Shown here one piece after another: positions 35,549 to 44,598 of a DNA stretch of 64,000 bases. Source of the stretch: Rhodobacter xanthinilyticus (GTDB taxonomy: Bacteria > Pseudomonadota > Alphaproteobacteria > Rhodobacterales > Rhodobacteraceae); assembly GCF_001856665.1 (NCBI RefSeq), contig NZ_CP017781.1:992001-1056000 (forward strand). Direction: 5' to 3'. Positions within the stretch are counted from its first letter, which is position 1. Each line of letters opens with the position of its first letter. Under the pieces are notes generated by a model. The model made no database searches and had not been told where the DNA came from. It worked only from the letters and a program-made list of their open reading frames with translations. A program made the position numbers and the translations under genes.

Positions 35549-35580
35549 CGCCGCGCCGGGCGGTAAACTCGGGCGCGGCG
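35549..35580 (+). other. GC-rich hairpin after the diheme gene
   Basis: CGCCGCGCC (35549-35557) pairs with GGCGCGGCG (35572-35580) across a 14-base loop. No T-run follows, so it is at best a weak or factor-dependent terminator. Confidence 0.5.
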
Positions 35581-35700
35581 CGGTCAAAATCTGGCCCGAT
35601 TTCGTCGCCATATTGACCCCATGCCCCGGCTGGGGCCAAGAATCGCCCGTCGGCGCGGCCCAAAGGTCGCCCGGCCAAGCAAAGAAAGACGAGCAGGTCG

Positions 35701-36621
35701 ATGTTGAAACAGATCCTTTCCGGGGCGCTGGCCCTGATGTGCCTTTGCGCGCCCGCGGTGGCGGAGCCTTTCGGGCAGGGATATCAAACACTTGGCTATG
35801 GCCGGCTGTTCAACAACGACCATCTGGGCGACGGCGATGACCGCTGGCAGACGGGCTCTTACACCATCTCGGTGGTGCGCGGCACCGGCTGGGAGGGGGC
35901 GATGCCCGCCGCGCCGCTCGAGGTGATCGAATATCGCATCGGCTCCTCGATCATCGCGCCCTCGGATCTGCGCAGCCCGCCGCCGGGCGACCGGCGCTAT
36001 GCCGGGCGGCTGCACCTTGGCGCGAATACCTACTTTGATTTCAAAGGCTTGGAGACGCGTCTCGGCGCCGGGCTCGTCGCGGTGGGCCCCGATACCGGGG
36101 TCTCGGGCCTTCATGAGGATCTGCACCGGATCTTCAGCTCGCCCCGCCCCGTGGTCGCGGCCAATCAGCTCCCCAACCATCTCTACCCGGTGCTCTCGGG
36201 CGAGATCGGGCGCCCGCTCGCGCTCGGCCGGGCCGAGCTGCGCCCCTTCGCCGAGGCGCGGCTGGGCGATGAGGATCTGCTGCGCGCGGGCGTCGATCTG
36301 AGCTTTGGCGCGCGCGAGATCGGCGCGCTGTGGCTGCGCGACGAGACCACCGGCCAGCGCTATGTCGGCATCTCCGGCGAGAGCGATCCGCGCCCGGCCT
36401 TCACGCTCGGCGCCGATGTCGCGCGGGTGTTCGACAGCGGCTATTTCCCCGCCGCCGATGGGGTCGAGGCCGAGAAAACCCGCGCGCGGCTGCGCGCCGG
36501 CGTCGATGCGCGGCTCGGCATGATGGGGGTGTTCTACGGCGTCACCTGGCTCTCGGAGGAGTTCGAGGGCCAGCCCGAGGGGCAGGTTCTGGGCTCGCTG
36601 CGGCTGCGCGTGAACTTCTGA
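35701..36621 (+). CDS. LpxR-family outer-membrane protein (DUF2219), probable lipid A-modifying
   Basis: 306 residues with a signal peptide (to about residue 22, AVAEP). The LpxR-type start is seen in FNNDHLGDGDDRWQTGSYT, with Asn-Asp and a following Thr. EDLHRIF in the middle carries a histidine in the position typical of the lipid A 3'-O-deacylase family. The remainder is alternating beta strands ending in an aromatic (VNF), typical of a beta-barrel. Catalytic activity cannot be confirmed; many Rhodobacterales members are only LpxR-like. Confidence 0.8.
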   Translation: MLKQILSGALALMCLCAPAVAEPFGQGYQTLGYGRLFNNDHLGDGDDRWQTGSYTISVVRGTGWEGAMPAAPLEVIEYRIGSSIIAPSDLRSPPPGDRRYAGRLHLGANTYFDFKGLETRLGAGLVAVGPDTGVSGLHEDLHRIFSSPRPVVAANQLPNHLYPVLSGEIGRPLALGRAELRPFAEARLGDEDLLRAGVDLSFGAREIGALWLRDETTGQRYVGISGESDPRPAFTLGADVARVFDSGYFPAADGVEAEKTRARLRAGVDARLGMMGVFYGVTWLSEEFEGQPEGQVLGSLRLRVNF

Positions 36622-36761
36622 AACCGCCCGGTCTGCCGCCCGCGAAAATTTCTTCGGAGCGATTCGATTGGGGATTCACAAGCCGATTCGCCCATGTTAG
36701 CGTGGTCGAATAATCAAGGGTCACAAGACCCAAAGCAGTGCGGCAGTGGATCATACAGGCA

Positions 36762-37820
36762 ATGAAAACGGGCTATCAGGGCACGTTTGTCATCTCGTGG
36801 GCGCAAACGGAAATTGACGGGCTTTCGCCCGCCCCGCTCTCGTCGGTGCGGGTCGGCGCCGGCTGGAGCTGGCGCGGCGAGGCGGTGCGCGTCGATGGCC
36901 CGCGCGACCTTCTCATCCTCACCGGCGCCGAGGGCGAGGCGGAGCTGCGCGCCCGCGCGGCGCGGATGGTGCGCCGGCTGATGGGCGCGGCGCTCGAGGG
37001 GGCGGCGGCGCCCGATCTCGGCGAAGACCCCACGCCCGAGCAGAGCTTCACCGTGACCGACGGGCTGCGCGCCTGGGTGGTGACGCTGGTCGAGCTTCCC
37101 GACAGCGCGGCGCGGCTCTTGATGTTCTCCGGCCATGTGCCGCCCGCCGGCGCCGAGCTCTGGATCGTCGATTGCGGGCTCGACCTGCGCCCCGCGCTGA
37201 GCCGCGCCGAGGCGCCGGGCGTGATCTGCTTCACCCCCGGCACGCTGATCGACACCCCCGAGGGCAAGCGCCCCGTCGAGGCGCTCGCGCCCGGCGATTG
37301 GGTCACCACCCGCGATGACGGCGCGCAACAGATCCTGTGGACGGGCGGGCGCGCGATGACCGGCGCGCGGCTCTACGCGATGCCCGAGCTGCGCCCGGTG
37401 CGGATCCGCGCCGGCGCCTTCGGCATCGGCCGCCCCGAGGGCGATCTCCTCGTCTCGCCCCAACACCGGATGCTCCTGCGCGGCGCGCAAGCCCGCGCGC
37501 TCTTCAACGAAGACGAGGTGCTGGTGCGCGCCTGCGATCTGGTCGATGGCCGCGCCGTGCGCATCGAACAGGGCCTGCCGCGGCTGCGCTATATCCATAT
37601 CCTCCTCAGCCGCCACCAGGTGCTCTGGGCCAACGGCATGGAGACCGAGAGCTTCCACCCCGGCGCGACCGCGCTCAGCCTCGTGCCCGAGGATCAGCGC
37701 GCCGGCCTGCTCGCGCTGATGCCCGATCTCGCGCAAGACCCGATGTCCTACGGCGGCTTCGCGCGGCGCATGCTCACCGCCCCCGAAGCCGCAATCCTGC
37801 GCCACGATCTGGCCGCCTGA
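36762..37820 (+). CDS. Hint-domain protein
   Basis: 352 residues. The N-terminal 160 residues are not recognised. From residue 163 a Hint domain (inteins and hedgehog-like) begins at CFTPGTLIDTPEGKRPVEAL, followed by GDWVTTRDDGAQQILW and the later SPQHRMLLRG. The domain is common in Rhodobacteraceae and often terminates secreted or surface proteins, but here no signal peptide is evident. The ATG at 36762 (MKTGYQ) is used; a GTG at 36738 would add 8 residues. Function unknown; autocatalysis is possible from the Cys and His. Confidence 0.82.
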   Translation: MKTGYQGTFVISWAQTEIDGLSPAPLSSVRVGAGWSWRGEAVRVDGPRDLLILTGAEGEAELRARAARMVRRLMGAALEGAAAPDLGEDPTPEQSFTVTDGLRAWVVTLVELPDSAARLLMFSGHVPPAGAELWIVDCGLDLRPALSRAEAPGVICFTPGTLIDTPEGKRPVEALAPGDWVTTRDDGAQQILWTGGRAMTGARLYAMPELRPVRIRAGAFGIGRPEGDLLVSPQHRMLLRGAQARALFNEDEVLVRACDLVDGRAVRIEQGLPRLRYIHILLSRHQVLWANGMETESFHPGATALSLVPEDQRAGLLALMPDLAQDPMSYGGFARRMLTAPEAAILRHDLAA

Positions 37821-37830
37821 AGCCCCCCTC

Positions 37831-37891
37831 CCTTCAACGATGCCGAAATATCCCGGGGGAGGGCCGCGAGGCCCGGGGGCGGAGCCCCCAT
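37831..37891. repeat. Interspersed GC-rich repeat, copy 1
   Basis: TTCAACGATGCCGAAATATC is followed by a run of G, a palindromic GGGCCGCGAGGCCC and GGGGGCGGAGCCCCC. Related copies lie at 52601-52662 and 63716-63785. All three are in intergenic DNA beside gene ends. Confidence 0.8.
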
Positions 37892-37923
37892 CCCGCCAGC
37901 CCCGGGGGCGCGCCCCATCCCGC

Positions 37924-37951
37924 TTGACAGCCCCGCCCGGCCCTGTATAAG
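37924..37951 (+). promoter_or_regulatory. Sigma-70-type promoter for rpsD
   Basis: TTGACA (37924-37929) and TATAAG (37946-37951) are spaced by 16 bases, preceded by TG in the extended -10 position. It would start transcription around 37958, giving a leader of about 135 bases. Confidence 0.75.
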
Positions 37952-37974
37952 CCCGCCATCCCGACGGCGCCCTC

Positions 37975-38090
37975 GTGCCGGCGGTATCATTGGTGTTGGT
38001 GGACCCCGCAAGGGGAAACCTGTCGCCCGAAGCCTCGCGGATGAGGCCGAGGGAGGAGGACAACGCCCTTCGAAACGTCAGAAGGAGATC
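37975..38090 (+). other. Structured leader of rpsD
   Basis: The untranslated leader holds CCCC-GCAA-GGGG (38004-38015, a GNRA tetraloop hairpin) and GCCTC-GCGGAT-GAGGC (38032-38047), then a purine-rich stretch and the ribosome site. S4 is known to repress its own operon through leader RNA in other bacteria, so this may be an autoregulatory element. Confidence 0.5.
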
Positions 38091-38094
38091 AGCC

Positions 38095-38715
38095 GTGACC
38101 AAACGCACGTCTGCCAAGTACAAAATCGACCGCCGCATGGGCGAGAACATCTGGGGCCGCGCCAAGTCGCCGCTGAACAAGCGCGAATACGGCCCGGGCC
38201 AACACGGCCAGCGCCGCAAGGGCAAGCTGTCGGACTTCGGCACCCAGCTGCGCGCCAAGCAAAAGCTCAAGGGCTACTACGGCGACCTGACCGAAAAGCA
38301 ATTCCGCCGCATCTACGGCGAAGCCGAACGCGTCAAGGGCGACACCGGTGAGAACCTCGTCGGCCTGCTCGAGCGCCGCCTCGACGCCGTGATCTACCGT
38401 GCGAAATTCGTCCCGACCGTCTTCGCGGCGCGTCAGTTCGTCAACCACGGCCACGTCACCGTCAACGGCAAGCGCGTCAACATCGCGTCCTACCGCGTGA
38501 AAGAAGGCGACGTGATCGCCATCCGCGAGAAATCGCGTCAGCTCGCGCTGGTGATCGAAGCCTCGCAATCGGGCGAGCGCGACGTGCCGGACTACCTCGA
38601 GGTTGACCACGGCAAGATGACCGCGACCTTCGTGCGCACCCCGGGCCTCTCGGACGTGCCCTATCCGGTCGTCATGGAACCGAACCTCGTCGTCGAATTC
38701 TACGCGAAGAACTGA
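38095..38715 (+). CDS. rpsD: 30S ribosomal protein S4
   Basis: 206 residues from a GTG start preceded by [22 protein letters not shown] is the family N-terminus in alphaproteobacteria. The S4 RNA-binding domain ([14 protein letters not shown], then [19 protein letters not shown]) starts near residue 95. It binds 16S rRNA early in 30S assembly. It stands alone, away from the alpha operon where rpsD sits in enterobacteria, as is usual in alphaproteobacteria. Codon use is biased as expected for a highly expressed gene. Confidence 0.97.
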   Translation: MTKRTSAKYKIDRRMGENIWGRAKSPLNKREYGPGQHGQRRKGKLSDFGTQLRAKQKLKGYYGDLTEKQFRRIYGEAERVKGDTGENLVGLLERRLDAVIYRAKFVPTVFAARQFVNHGHVTVNGKRVNIASYRVKEGDVIAIREKSRQLALVIEASQSGERDVPDYLEVDHGKMTATFVRTPGLSDVPYPVVMEPNLVVEFYAKN

Positions 38716-38740
38716 TCTTTCAGATCAAACGATCTTGCGA

Positions 38741-38767
38741 AAGGGCCGGGGTTTCCCGGCCCTTTTT
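38741..38767 (+). terminator. Rho-independent terminator after rpsD
   Basis: AAGGGCCGGG (38741-38750), a GTTT loop and CCCGGCCCTT are followed by TTT; the stem is perfect. Confidence 0.92.
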
Positions 38768-38846
38768 CGTTACACCCCCGGCAAGATCGCGCTGGCTTTG
38801 CGCCCCGCCGCCCGCTAGAAAGCCCGCGACACTTGGGGAAAAGACC

Positions 38847-39938
38847 ATGAACGATCACATTCGCCCGCAACCCGGCATCATGGAGATCGCTCTCTATGAG
38901 GGCGGGGCCTCGCATGTGGCGGGGGTCACCGATGCGGTGAAGCTGAGCTCGAACGAGAACCCGTTCGGGCCCTCGGACAAAGCCAAGGAAGCGTTCACGC
39001 GCGCGGCCCACAAGCTGCACCGCTACCCCTCGACCGACCACGCCAGCCTGCGCCAGGCGATCGGCGATGTCTACAAGCTCGACCCCGCCCAGATCATCTG
39101 CGGCGTCGGCTCGGACGAGATCATCCGCATGCTGGTCAACGCCTATGCCGGCCCGAAGGATGAGGTCGTGTTCACCGAACACGGCTTCCTGATGTATAAG
39201 ATCGCCGCGCTCGGCGCGGGGGCGACCCCGGTCGCGGTGCCCGAGCGCGAGCGCACCACCGATGTCGACGCGATCCTGAAGGCCTGCGGCAAGAAGACCA
39301 AGCTCGTCTTCATCGCCAACCCGAACAACCCGACCGGCACGATGATCGGCCTGGCCGAGCTCGAACGGCTGGCGAACGGCCTGCCCAAACAGGCGATCCT
39401 GGTGATCGACGGGGCCTATGCCGAATATGTCGAGGGCTATGACGGCGGCGCCGAGCTCGCCACGCGGCTGCCCAACGTGTTCATGACGCGCACTTTTTCC
39501 AAGATCTACGGGCTTGGCGGGCTGCGCATCGGCTGGGGCTATGGCCCCAAACACATCATCGACGTGCTCGCCCGGATCCGCGACCCGTTCAACCTCTCGA
39601 CCGCGCAGCTCGAGACCGCCGAGGCCGCGGTGCGCGATCAGGATTGGATCAACCGCTGCCGCGACGACAACGCCCGGCTGCGCGGCTGGCTTGCCGAGGC
39701 GCTCGCCGAAAAGGGCGTGCCCTCCGATACCTCGACGGCGAATTTCATCCTCGCGCGCTTCGGCTCCGAGGAAGAGGCGATCGCCTGCGATGAATTCCTC
39801 AAGCGAGACGGGCTGATCGTGCGCCGCGTGGCGAGCTACGGGCTGCCGCATTGCCTGCGGATCACGGTGGGCGACGAACCTTCCTGCCGCCGCGTCGCGC
39901 ATATGATCGGGCTCTTCAAGGCGGGTGCAACCGCATGA
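38847..39938 (+). CDS. hisC: Histidinol-phosphate/aromatic aminotransferase
   Basis: 363 residues, PLP-dependent class I/II aminotransferase. [11 protein letters not shown] near the start, [18 protein letters not shown] and the PLP-binding lysine in [17 protein letters not shown] match HisC. The enzyme acts on histidinol phosphate; in Rhodobacteraceae such enzymes also transaminate prephenate or aromatic keto acids. Coupling to tyrC (the ATG of tyrC overlaps this stop) suggests a tyrosine/phenylalanine route here. Confidence 0.92.
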   Translation: MNDHIRPQPGIMEIALYEGGASHVAGVTDAVKLSSNENPFGPSDKAKEAFTRAAHKLHRYPSTDHASLRQAIGDVYKLDPAQIICGVGSDEIIRMLVNAYAGPKDEVVFTEHGFLMYKIAALGAGATPVAVPERERTTDVDAILKACGKKTKLVFIANPNNPTGTMIGLAELERLANGLPKQAILVIDGAYAEYVEGYDGGAELATRLPNVFMTRTFSKIYGLGGLRIGWGYGPKHIIDVLARIRDPFNLSTAQLETAEAAVRDQDWINRCRDDNARLRGWLAEALAEKGVPSDTSTANFILARFGSEEEAIACDEFLKRDGLIVRRVASYGLPHCLRITVGDEPSCRRVAHMIGLFKAGATA

Positions 39939-40861
39939 CGGGCTACAACCGGGTCGCGCTGATCGGGCTCGGGCTGATCGCCTCCTCGATGGCGCATGCG
40001 CTGCGCAAGGCGGGGCTCGCGGGCGAGATCTGGGGCCATGCGCGCTCGGAGGAGACCCGCGCCGCGGCGCTCGAGATCGGGATCTGCGATCAGGTCTTCG
40101 AGACGGCGGCCGAGGCGGTGCGCGGCGCCGATCTCGTCGTGCTTTGCGTGCCGGTCGGCGCGATGGGCGCGATCGCGGCGGAAATCGCCCCCCATCTCGC
40201 GGTCGGCTGCACGGTGACCGATGTCGGCTCGGTGAAGGCCGCGGTGGTCGAGGCGGTGGGCCCGCATCTGCCTGCGCATGTCCATTTCATCCCCGGCCAC
40301 CCGCTCGCCGGGACCGAACATTCCGGCCCCCGCTCGGGGTTCGCGGCGCTCTTCAGCAACCGCTGGTGGCTGCTCACGCCGCTCGAGGGGACCGACGCGG
40401 GCGCGCTCGCGCGGCTAAAAGCCTGCCTCACCGGCATCGGCGCGAATGTCGACGAGATGGAGGTCGCGCGCCATGACCTCGTGCTCGCCGTGGTGTCGCA
40501 CACGCCCCACCTCATCGCCTATACGATGGTCGGCGTGGCGGACCACCTGCGCCGCGTAACACACGAGGAAGTCATCAAATATTCGGCCTCGGGCTTTCGC
40601 GATTTCACCCGGATCGCGGCCTCCGACCCGACCATGTGGCGCGATGTCTTCCTGACCAACAAGGATGCGACGCTCGATATTCTCGGCCGCTTCACCGAGG
40701 AGCTGTTCATGCTCCAACGCGCGATCCGGATGGGCGACGGGCAGATGCTGCACGACTATTTCACCCGCACCCGCGCGATCCGGCGCGGCATCATCGAGGC
40801 CGGCCAGGATACCGCGGCGCCCGATTTCGGCCGCGGCGCGCCCGGGGGTGAGAGCCGCTGA
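39935..40861 (+). CDS. tyrC: Prephenate/arogenate dehydrogenase family protein
   Basis: 308 residues. An N-terminal NAD(P)-binding motif ([19 protein letters not shown]) and [14 protein letters not shown] with the catalytic histidine define the prephenate/arogenate dehydrogenase family. It oxidatively decarboxylates arogenate or prephenate in tyrosine synthesis. The start at 39935 overlaps the hisC stop by four bases. It is followed at a one-base overlap by the extensin-like gene. Confidence 0.92.
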   Translation: MTGYNRVALIGLGLIASSMAHALRKAGLAGEIWGHARSEETRAAALEIGICDQVFETAAEAVRGADLVVLCVPVGAMGAIAAEIAPHLAVGCTVTDVGSVKAAVVEAVGPHLPAHVHFIPGHPLAGTEHSGPRSGFAALFSNRWWLLTPLEGTDAGALARLKACLTGIGANVDEMEVARHDLVLAVVSHTPHLIAYTMVGVADHLRRVTHEEVIKYSASGFRDFTRIAASDPTMWRDVFLTNKDATLDILGRFTEELFMLQRAIRMGDGQMLHDYFTRTRAIRRGIIEAGQDTAAPDFGRGAPGGESR

Positions 40862-41763
40862 TGCGCGCCCGGGCGGTGCTGGCCGCGCTCCTCGTGATGG
40901 CCGGGGTGGCGCAGGCCGAGCCGCCCACCACGAGCCCGCGCCCGCTGCCCAACCCGCACCGCCCGGCCGAGGCCGCGCCCGATCTGGCCGCCGTGCCGCA
41001 TCCGGTTCCCTCGCCGCTCGCGGGCGCCTCGCTCGCCGCAAGCGCGATCAGCGCGGCCCGGCCCGCCCCGCTCGCGCCCGCCCCGCAAGTGGCGGCCGAG
41101 CCGAACGGCACGCTGACGATCCTCGCCGCGAGCCCGCGCCCGATGCCCCGCCCCGAAAGCGGCGCGCCCGCCGCGACGGCGCCCGCGCCACAGGTCACCA
41201 TGTCGGGCGCCTCGGTGCCGCTCAAGCTCGGAAAACCCGGCGCGAAGGGGATGGTCTGCGGCACGCCCGGCCTCATAGGCGTCGCGGTTCCGGCGATCCC
41301 GGGCGAGCTGGAGGGCTGCGGGCTCGAGAATGGCGTGCGCCTCACCTCGGTCGCCGGCGTGCCGCTCTCGATCCCGGCGACGGTCGATTGCAACACCGCC
41401 AAGGCCCTGAAAACATGGGTCGATCGCGGGATCATCCCGGCGGTGGGGCGCGCCGGCGGGGGCCTCGCGCGGCTCGAGATCGCGGGCTCCTATGCCTGCC
41501 GGGGGCGCAACCGTCAGGCGGGCGCCAAGATCTCCGAACATGGCCGCGGCAAGGCGATCGACCTGCGCGGGCTGACGCTGGCGAATGGCAAGGTGATCAC
41601 CGTCGAGGCCGATTGGCGGCGCGAGGGCAAGATCTTGCAGGCGGTGCATCGCTCGGCCTGCGGCACCTTCGGCACCGTGCTCGGCCCGAAATCGGATGCG
41701 TTCCACCGCGATCACATCCACGTCGACACCGCGCGCTACAACTACGGCGCCTATTGCAAGTGA
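40861..41763 (+). CDS. Extensin-like C-terminal domain protein, secreted
   Basis: 300 residues. A signal peptide (to about residue 20, AQAE) is followed by a proline- and alanine-rich linker (residues 20-120), then the extensin-like C-terminal domain. The domain shows TVDCNTAKALKTWV, SEHGRGKAIDLRG and the ending FGTVLGPKSDAFHRDHIHVD, whose His and Asp residues suggest metal-dependent peptidase-like chemistry (similar to D-Ala-D-Ala peptidases). Probably acts in the periplasm on cell wall; not demonstrated. Confidence 0.87.
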   Translation: MRARAVLAALLVMAGVAQAEPPTTSPRPLPNPHRPAEAAPDLAAVPHPVPSPLAGASLAASAISAARPAPLAPAPQVAAEPNGTLTILAASPRPMPRPESGAPAATAPAPQVTMSGASVPLKLGKPGAKGMVCGTPGLIGVAVPAIPGELEGCGLENGVRLTSVAGVPLSIPATVDCNTAKALKTWVDRGIIPAVGRAGGGLARLEIAGSYACRGRNRQAGAKISEHGRGKAIDLRGLTLANGKVITVEADWRREGKILQAVHRSACGTFGTVLGPKSDAFHRDHIHVDTARYNYGAYCK

Positions 41764-42726
41764 TCAGCGCAGCCGCGGCGCGGGCCCGAGCGGCACGGGC
41801 CCGAGGTTCATCTGCCCCTTCGAGAGCCCGAGCGGCAGGCTGAGCACGCCGCCGTTTTGCGCCGCAAGCCCCGCCGCGACCGAGCGCAGGAGCCCCGCGC
41901 GCTCCGGCGGGATCAGCCCCTCGGCCTCAAGGAGCGCGAGCCAGCCCTCCCAGCTTGCGGTTTTCACGAGGAGCGTGCCGCTGGGCGCGCCCGTGGCGTC
42001 GATCTCGAGCCGCCCGGAGGCCTCGGCGGTGAGCGGCCCCCAGGCCAGGCTGGCCGCCCCGATATCGAGCGCGGTGAGGGCCGGGGCGGCGCCGGCGCGC
42101 AGGGCGATCGGCGCGCTCAGCGTCAGATCGGCCTCGAGCGCGAGGGTTTCGATCCGGGCGGGCAGGGCGGGCAGGCCGGCGCCCTGCGGCAGGGCCTCGG
42201 GCGGCGGCGCGAGATCGCGGGCCACGCCGCTCAGATGGTAGCGCGCCGGGGTGTCGGTGGCGCGCAGATCGACCTCGAGCGCACCGACCCCGAGCCCCGC
42301 GCCCGCCGGGCCGCCGAGCCGCGCCTCGCGCAGCGCAAGGCGCGCCTGCGCCAGCGGCAGCGCGAGGCCCGGGCGCGCGCGAACCGCCCCGGAAAGCCCC
42401 TGATGATCGACCGTAACCAGTTGACCTTGATAGAGAATGTCGACCTTGCCACGGGCGTCGAGATGCCAGGATAGCGGGTTCCAGAGCGGCGCCCAGAGAT
42501 CGGCCGCCGCCGCCCGCACCGCCAGCTCCGCCCCCGGATCAGCGAGCGCCGGCGCCGTCATTGCCACGGCAAAACGGTCCGGCCGCTGGCTCGGGCTGAG
42601 CGCCTCGACCCGGAACCGCCCGCTCTCCTGCGCCGCGCCGAGCGCGCTTTCGAGCGCCGCCGTCCCCGCCGCCCAATAGCCGCCCGCGAGCCCCGCCACC
42701 GCGATCACCCCGAAAAATCCGCGCAT
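41764..42726 (-). CDS. DUF2125-family protein
   Basis: 320 residues. An N-terminal signal or anchor (RGFFGVIAVAGLAGGYWAAG) is followed by a beta-rich periplasmic body, with GKVDILYQGQLVTVDHQGL and later LPARIETLALEADLTL. The family is widespread and uncharacterised in alphaproteobacteria. It ends directly against the convergent extensin-like gene and is divergent from the gamma-glutamylcyclotransferase gene. Confidence 0.87.
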   Translation of the reverse strand: MRGFFGVIAVAGLAGGYWAAGTAALESALGAAQESGRFRVEALSPSQRPDRFAVAMTAPALADPGAELAVRAAAADLWAPLWNPLSWHLDARGKVDILYQGQLVTVDHQGLSGAVRARPGLALPLAQARLALREARLGGPAGAGLGVGALEVDLRATDTPARYHLSGVARDLAPPPEALPQGAGLPALPARIETLALEADLTLSAPIALRAGAAPALTALDIGAASLAWGPLTAEASGRLEIDATGAPSGTLLVKTASWEGWLALLEAEGLIPPERAGLLRSVAAGLAAQNGGVLSLPLGLSKGQMNLGPVPLGPAPRLR

Positions 42727-42809
42727 TGCCTACCCCCTTACGCCGCGCTTCTCCCTTGATGGCGCGGCTGCCGAGAGGCTATCCCTGAGGCGCGGGGAGG
42801 GCCAGCACG

Positions 42810-43343
42810 ATGAGCGATGCGCTTTGGATCTTCGGCTATGGATCGCTGATCTGGGATCCGGGGTTTGCGCCCGCCGAGGTGCGGCGCGCGGTCGCGATCG
42901 GCTGGCAGCGCAGCTTTTGCATGCGCTCGATCCATTTTCGCGGCACCGCGGAGGCGCCGGGGCTCGTGCTGGCGCTCGATGCAGCGCCCGGCGCGCGCTG
43001 CGCGGGGCTCGCGTTCCGAGTGGCGCCGGCGGAGGCCGAGCGGGTGCTCGCCGAAACCCGCGCGCGCGAGCTGATCTCCTATGCCTATCTCGAACGGCGG
43101 CTCGAGCTGAGCTGCGAGAGCGGCGAGACGATTTCCGCGATCAGCTATGTGATCGACCGCGCGGGGCCGCAATATTGCCAGCTTGACGCCGAGGAACAGG
43201 CCCGGATCATCGCCAGCGCGGCGGGCACGCGCGGCCCGAACCGGGATTATTTGTTCAATACTGCCAATCATTTGCGCGAACTTGGCCTGCCGGATGCGGC
43301 GCTCGAGGCGCTCGCGGCGCGGGTCGCGGCGCTCGCGCGTTAA
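42810..43343 (+). CDS. chaC: Gamma-glutamylcyclotransferase, ChaC type
   Basis: 177 residues. FGYGSLIWDPGF at the N-terminus is the ChaC substrate-binding loop. The catalytic glutamate is in ARELISYAY (about residue 84). The enzyme cleaves glutathione to 5-oxoproline and Cys-Gly. The proximity to glutathione-dependent formaldehyde genes is only general (30 kb apart). It precedes the MotA/TolQ-OmpA pair by 64 bases on the same strand. Confidence 0.9.
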   Translation: MSDALWIFGYGSLIWDPGFAPAEVRRAVAIGWQRSFCMRSIHFRGTAEAPGLVLALDAAPGARCAGLAFRVAPAEAERVLAETRARELISYAYLERRLELSCESGETISAISYVIDRAGPQYCQLDAEEQARIIASAAGTRGPNRDYLFNTANHLRELGLPDAALEALAARVAALAR

Positions 43344-43407
43344 CCCTTGGCAGCCCGGCCGCACCCGCCTATCCTCGCGCCAAAGACGACAGCAGATGAG
43401 GCAGCCC

Positions 43408-44595
43408 ATGCGTGGGGAAATCCGGCTCGACGCGCAATTCTCCCAACCCGTGCGGCAGATCACCTCGATGTTGATCGTGCTCGGCCTCGTGATCGCGGGG
43501 GGCTGGTTCGCCTATGCGCGAATCTTCCCGATTTTCTTTGCAAATCCGTGGCTTAACGGGCTGATCGCGACGGTCTTCGTGCTCGGCGTGCTGACCTGTC
43601 TGTGGCAGGTTGTGCAGCTCGTGAAGGCGGTGAGCTGGATCGAGAGCTTCGCCGCCGACCGCCCCGGGCGCCCGCTCGTGACCGCGCCGACCATGCTCGC
43701 GCCGCTCGCCGCGCTTCTCGGCGCGCGCGGTGGGCGGCGCACGATCGCCACCTCGGCGGCGCGCTCGATCCTCGAATCGGTCGCGACGCGCATCGACGAG
43801 GCCCGCGATATCACGCGCTACCTCTCCAACCTTTTGATTTTCCTTGGCCTTCTGGGGACGTTCTACGGCCTTGCGACGACTGTCCCGGCGGTGGTCGAGA
43901 CGATCCGCGCGCTCGCCCCGCAGGAGGCGGAAAGCGGGCTTGCGGTCTTCGACAAGCTGATGACCGGGCTCGAGGCGCAGCTCGGCGGCATGGGCACGGC
44001 GTTTTCCTCCTCGCTTCTGGGCCTCGCGGGCTCGCTCGTCGTCGGCCTGCTCGAACTTTTCGTCACCCATGGCCAGAACCGCTTCTACCGCGAGCTCGAG
44101 GAGTGGATTTCCTCGATCACCCGGCTCAGCTTCTCGGGCGCGGAGGGCGAGGGCGAGGCCTCGGTGGTGGCCGAAATTCTCGACCACATGGCCGAGCAGA
44201 TGAACGGCATGCAGGAGCTTTTCGCGGAATCCGAGGGCTCGCGCGCCGAGCTTGACCGGCATTTCGGGATGCTCTCGAATGCGGTGGCGCAGCTGGCCGA
44301 CCGGCTTGGCCAGGAGATCGACGCGCGCGAGGCGCAAAGCGCGGCGCTTGGCGCGATGGCGGCGGGGCAGGAGCGGCTGGTGGCCGCGCTCGAGCGGCTC
44401 GCGCATCAGGCCGAGACCGATGAGAGCGCCGAAATCAACGCCGAGGCGCGGATGCGGCTGCGCTCGATGGACGGGCAGCTCGCGCGGATGCTCGAGGAGA
44501 TGACCGCCGGGCGGCAGGAGAGCATGGCCGAGCTGCGCAACGATTTTGCGGCGCTGACGCGGGCAATCTTGCGCGGCGCGCGGGGCGAGGGCTGA
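43408..44595 (+). CDS. MotA/TolQ/ExbB-like membrane protein
   Basis: 395 residues with probable transmembrane segments near residues 20-45, 52-75, 135-160 and 195-220. LSNLLIFLGLLGTFYGLATTVP and MGTAFSSSLLGLAGSLVVG are the proton-channel signature of the MotA/TolQ/ExbB proton channel family. A C-terminal cytoplasmic coiled coil follows. It pairs with the OmpA-like gene 3 bases downstream, so together they resemble a stator-like proton-driven complex. The start at 43408 is preferred; 43396 is possible. Confidence 0.87.
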   Translation: MRGEIRLDAQFSQPVRQITSMLIVLGLVIAGGWFAYARIFPIFFANPWLNGLIATVFVLGVLTCLWQVVQLVKAVSWIESFAADRPGRPLVTAPTMLAPLAALLGARGGRRTIATSAARSILESVATRIDEARDITRYLSNLLIFLGLLGTFYGLATTVPAVVETIRALAPQEAESGLAVFDKLMTGLEAQLGGMGTAFSSSLLGLAGSLVVGLLELFVTHGQNRFYRELEEWISSITRLSFSGAEGEGEASVVAEILDHMAEQMNGMQELFAESEGSRAELDRHFGMLSNAVAQLADRLGQEIDAREAQSAALGAMAAGQERLVAALERLAHQAETDESAEINAEARMRLRSMDGQLARMLEEMTAGRQESMAELRNDFAALTRAILRGARGEG

Positions 44596-44598
44596 GCC

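Noticed and set aside
36762-37820. Hint-domain protein as an intein or secreted hedgehog-like toxin
   Set aside because: There is no flanking extein of a known essential protein, no signal peptide and no toxin or immunity gene next to it.
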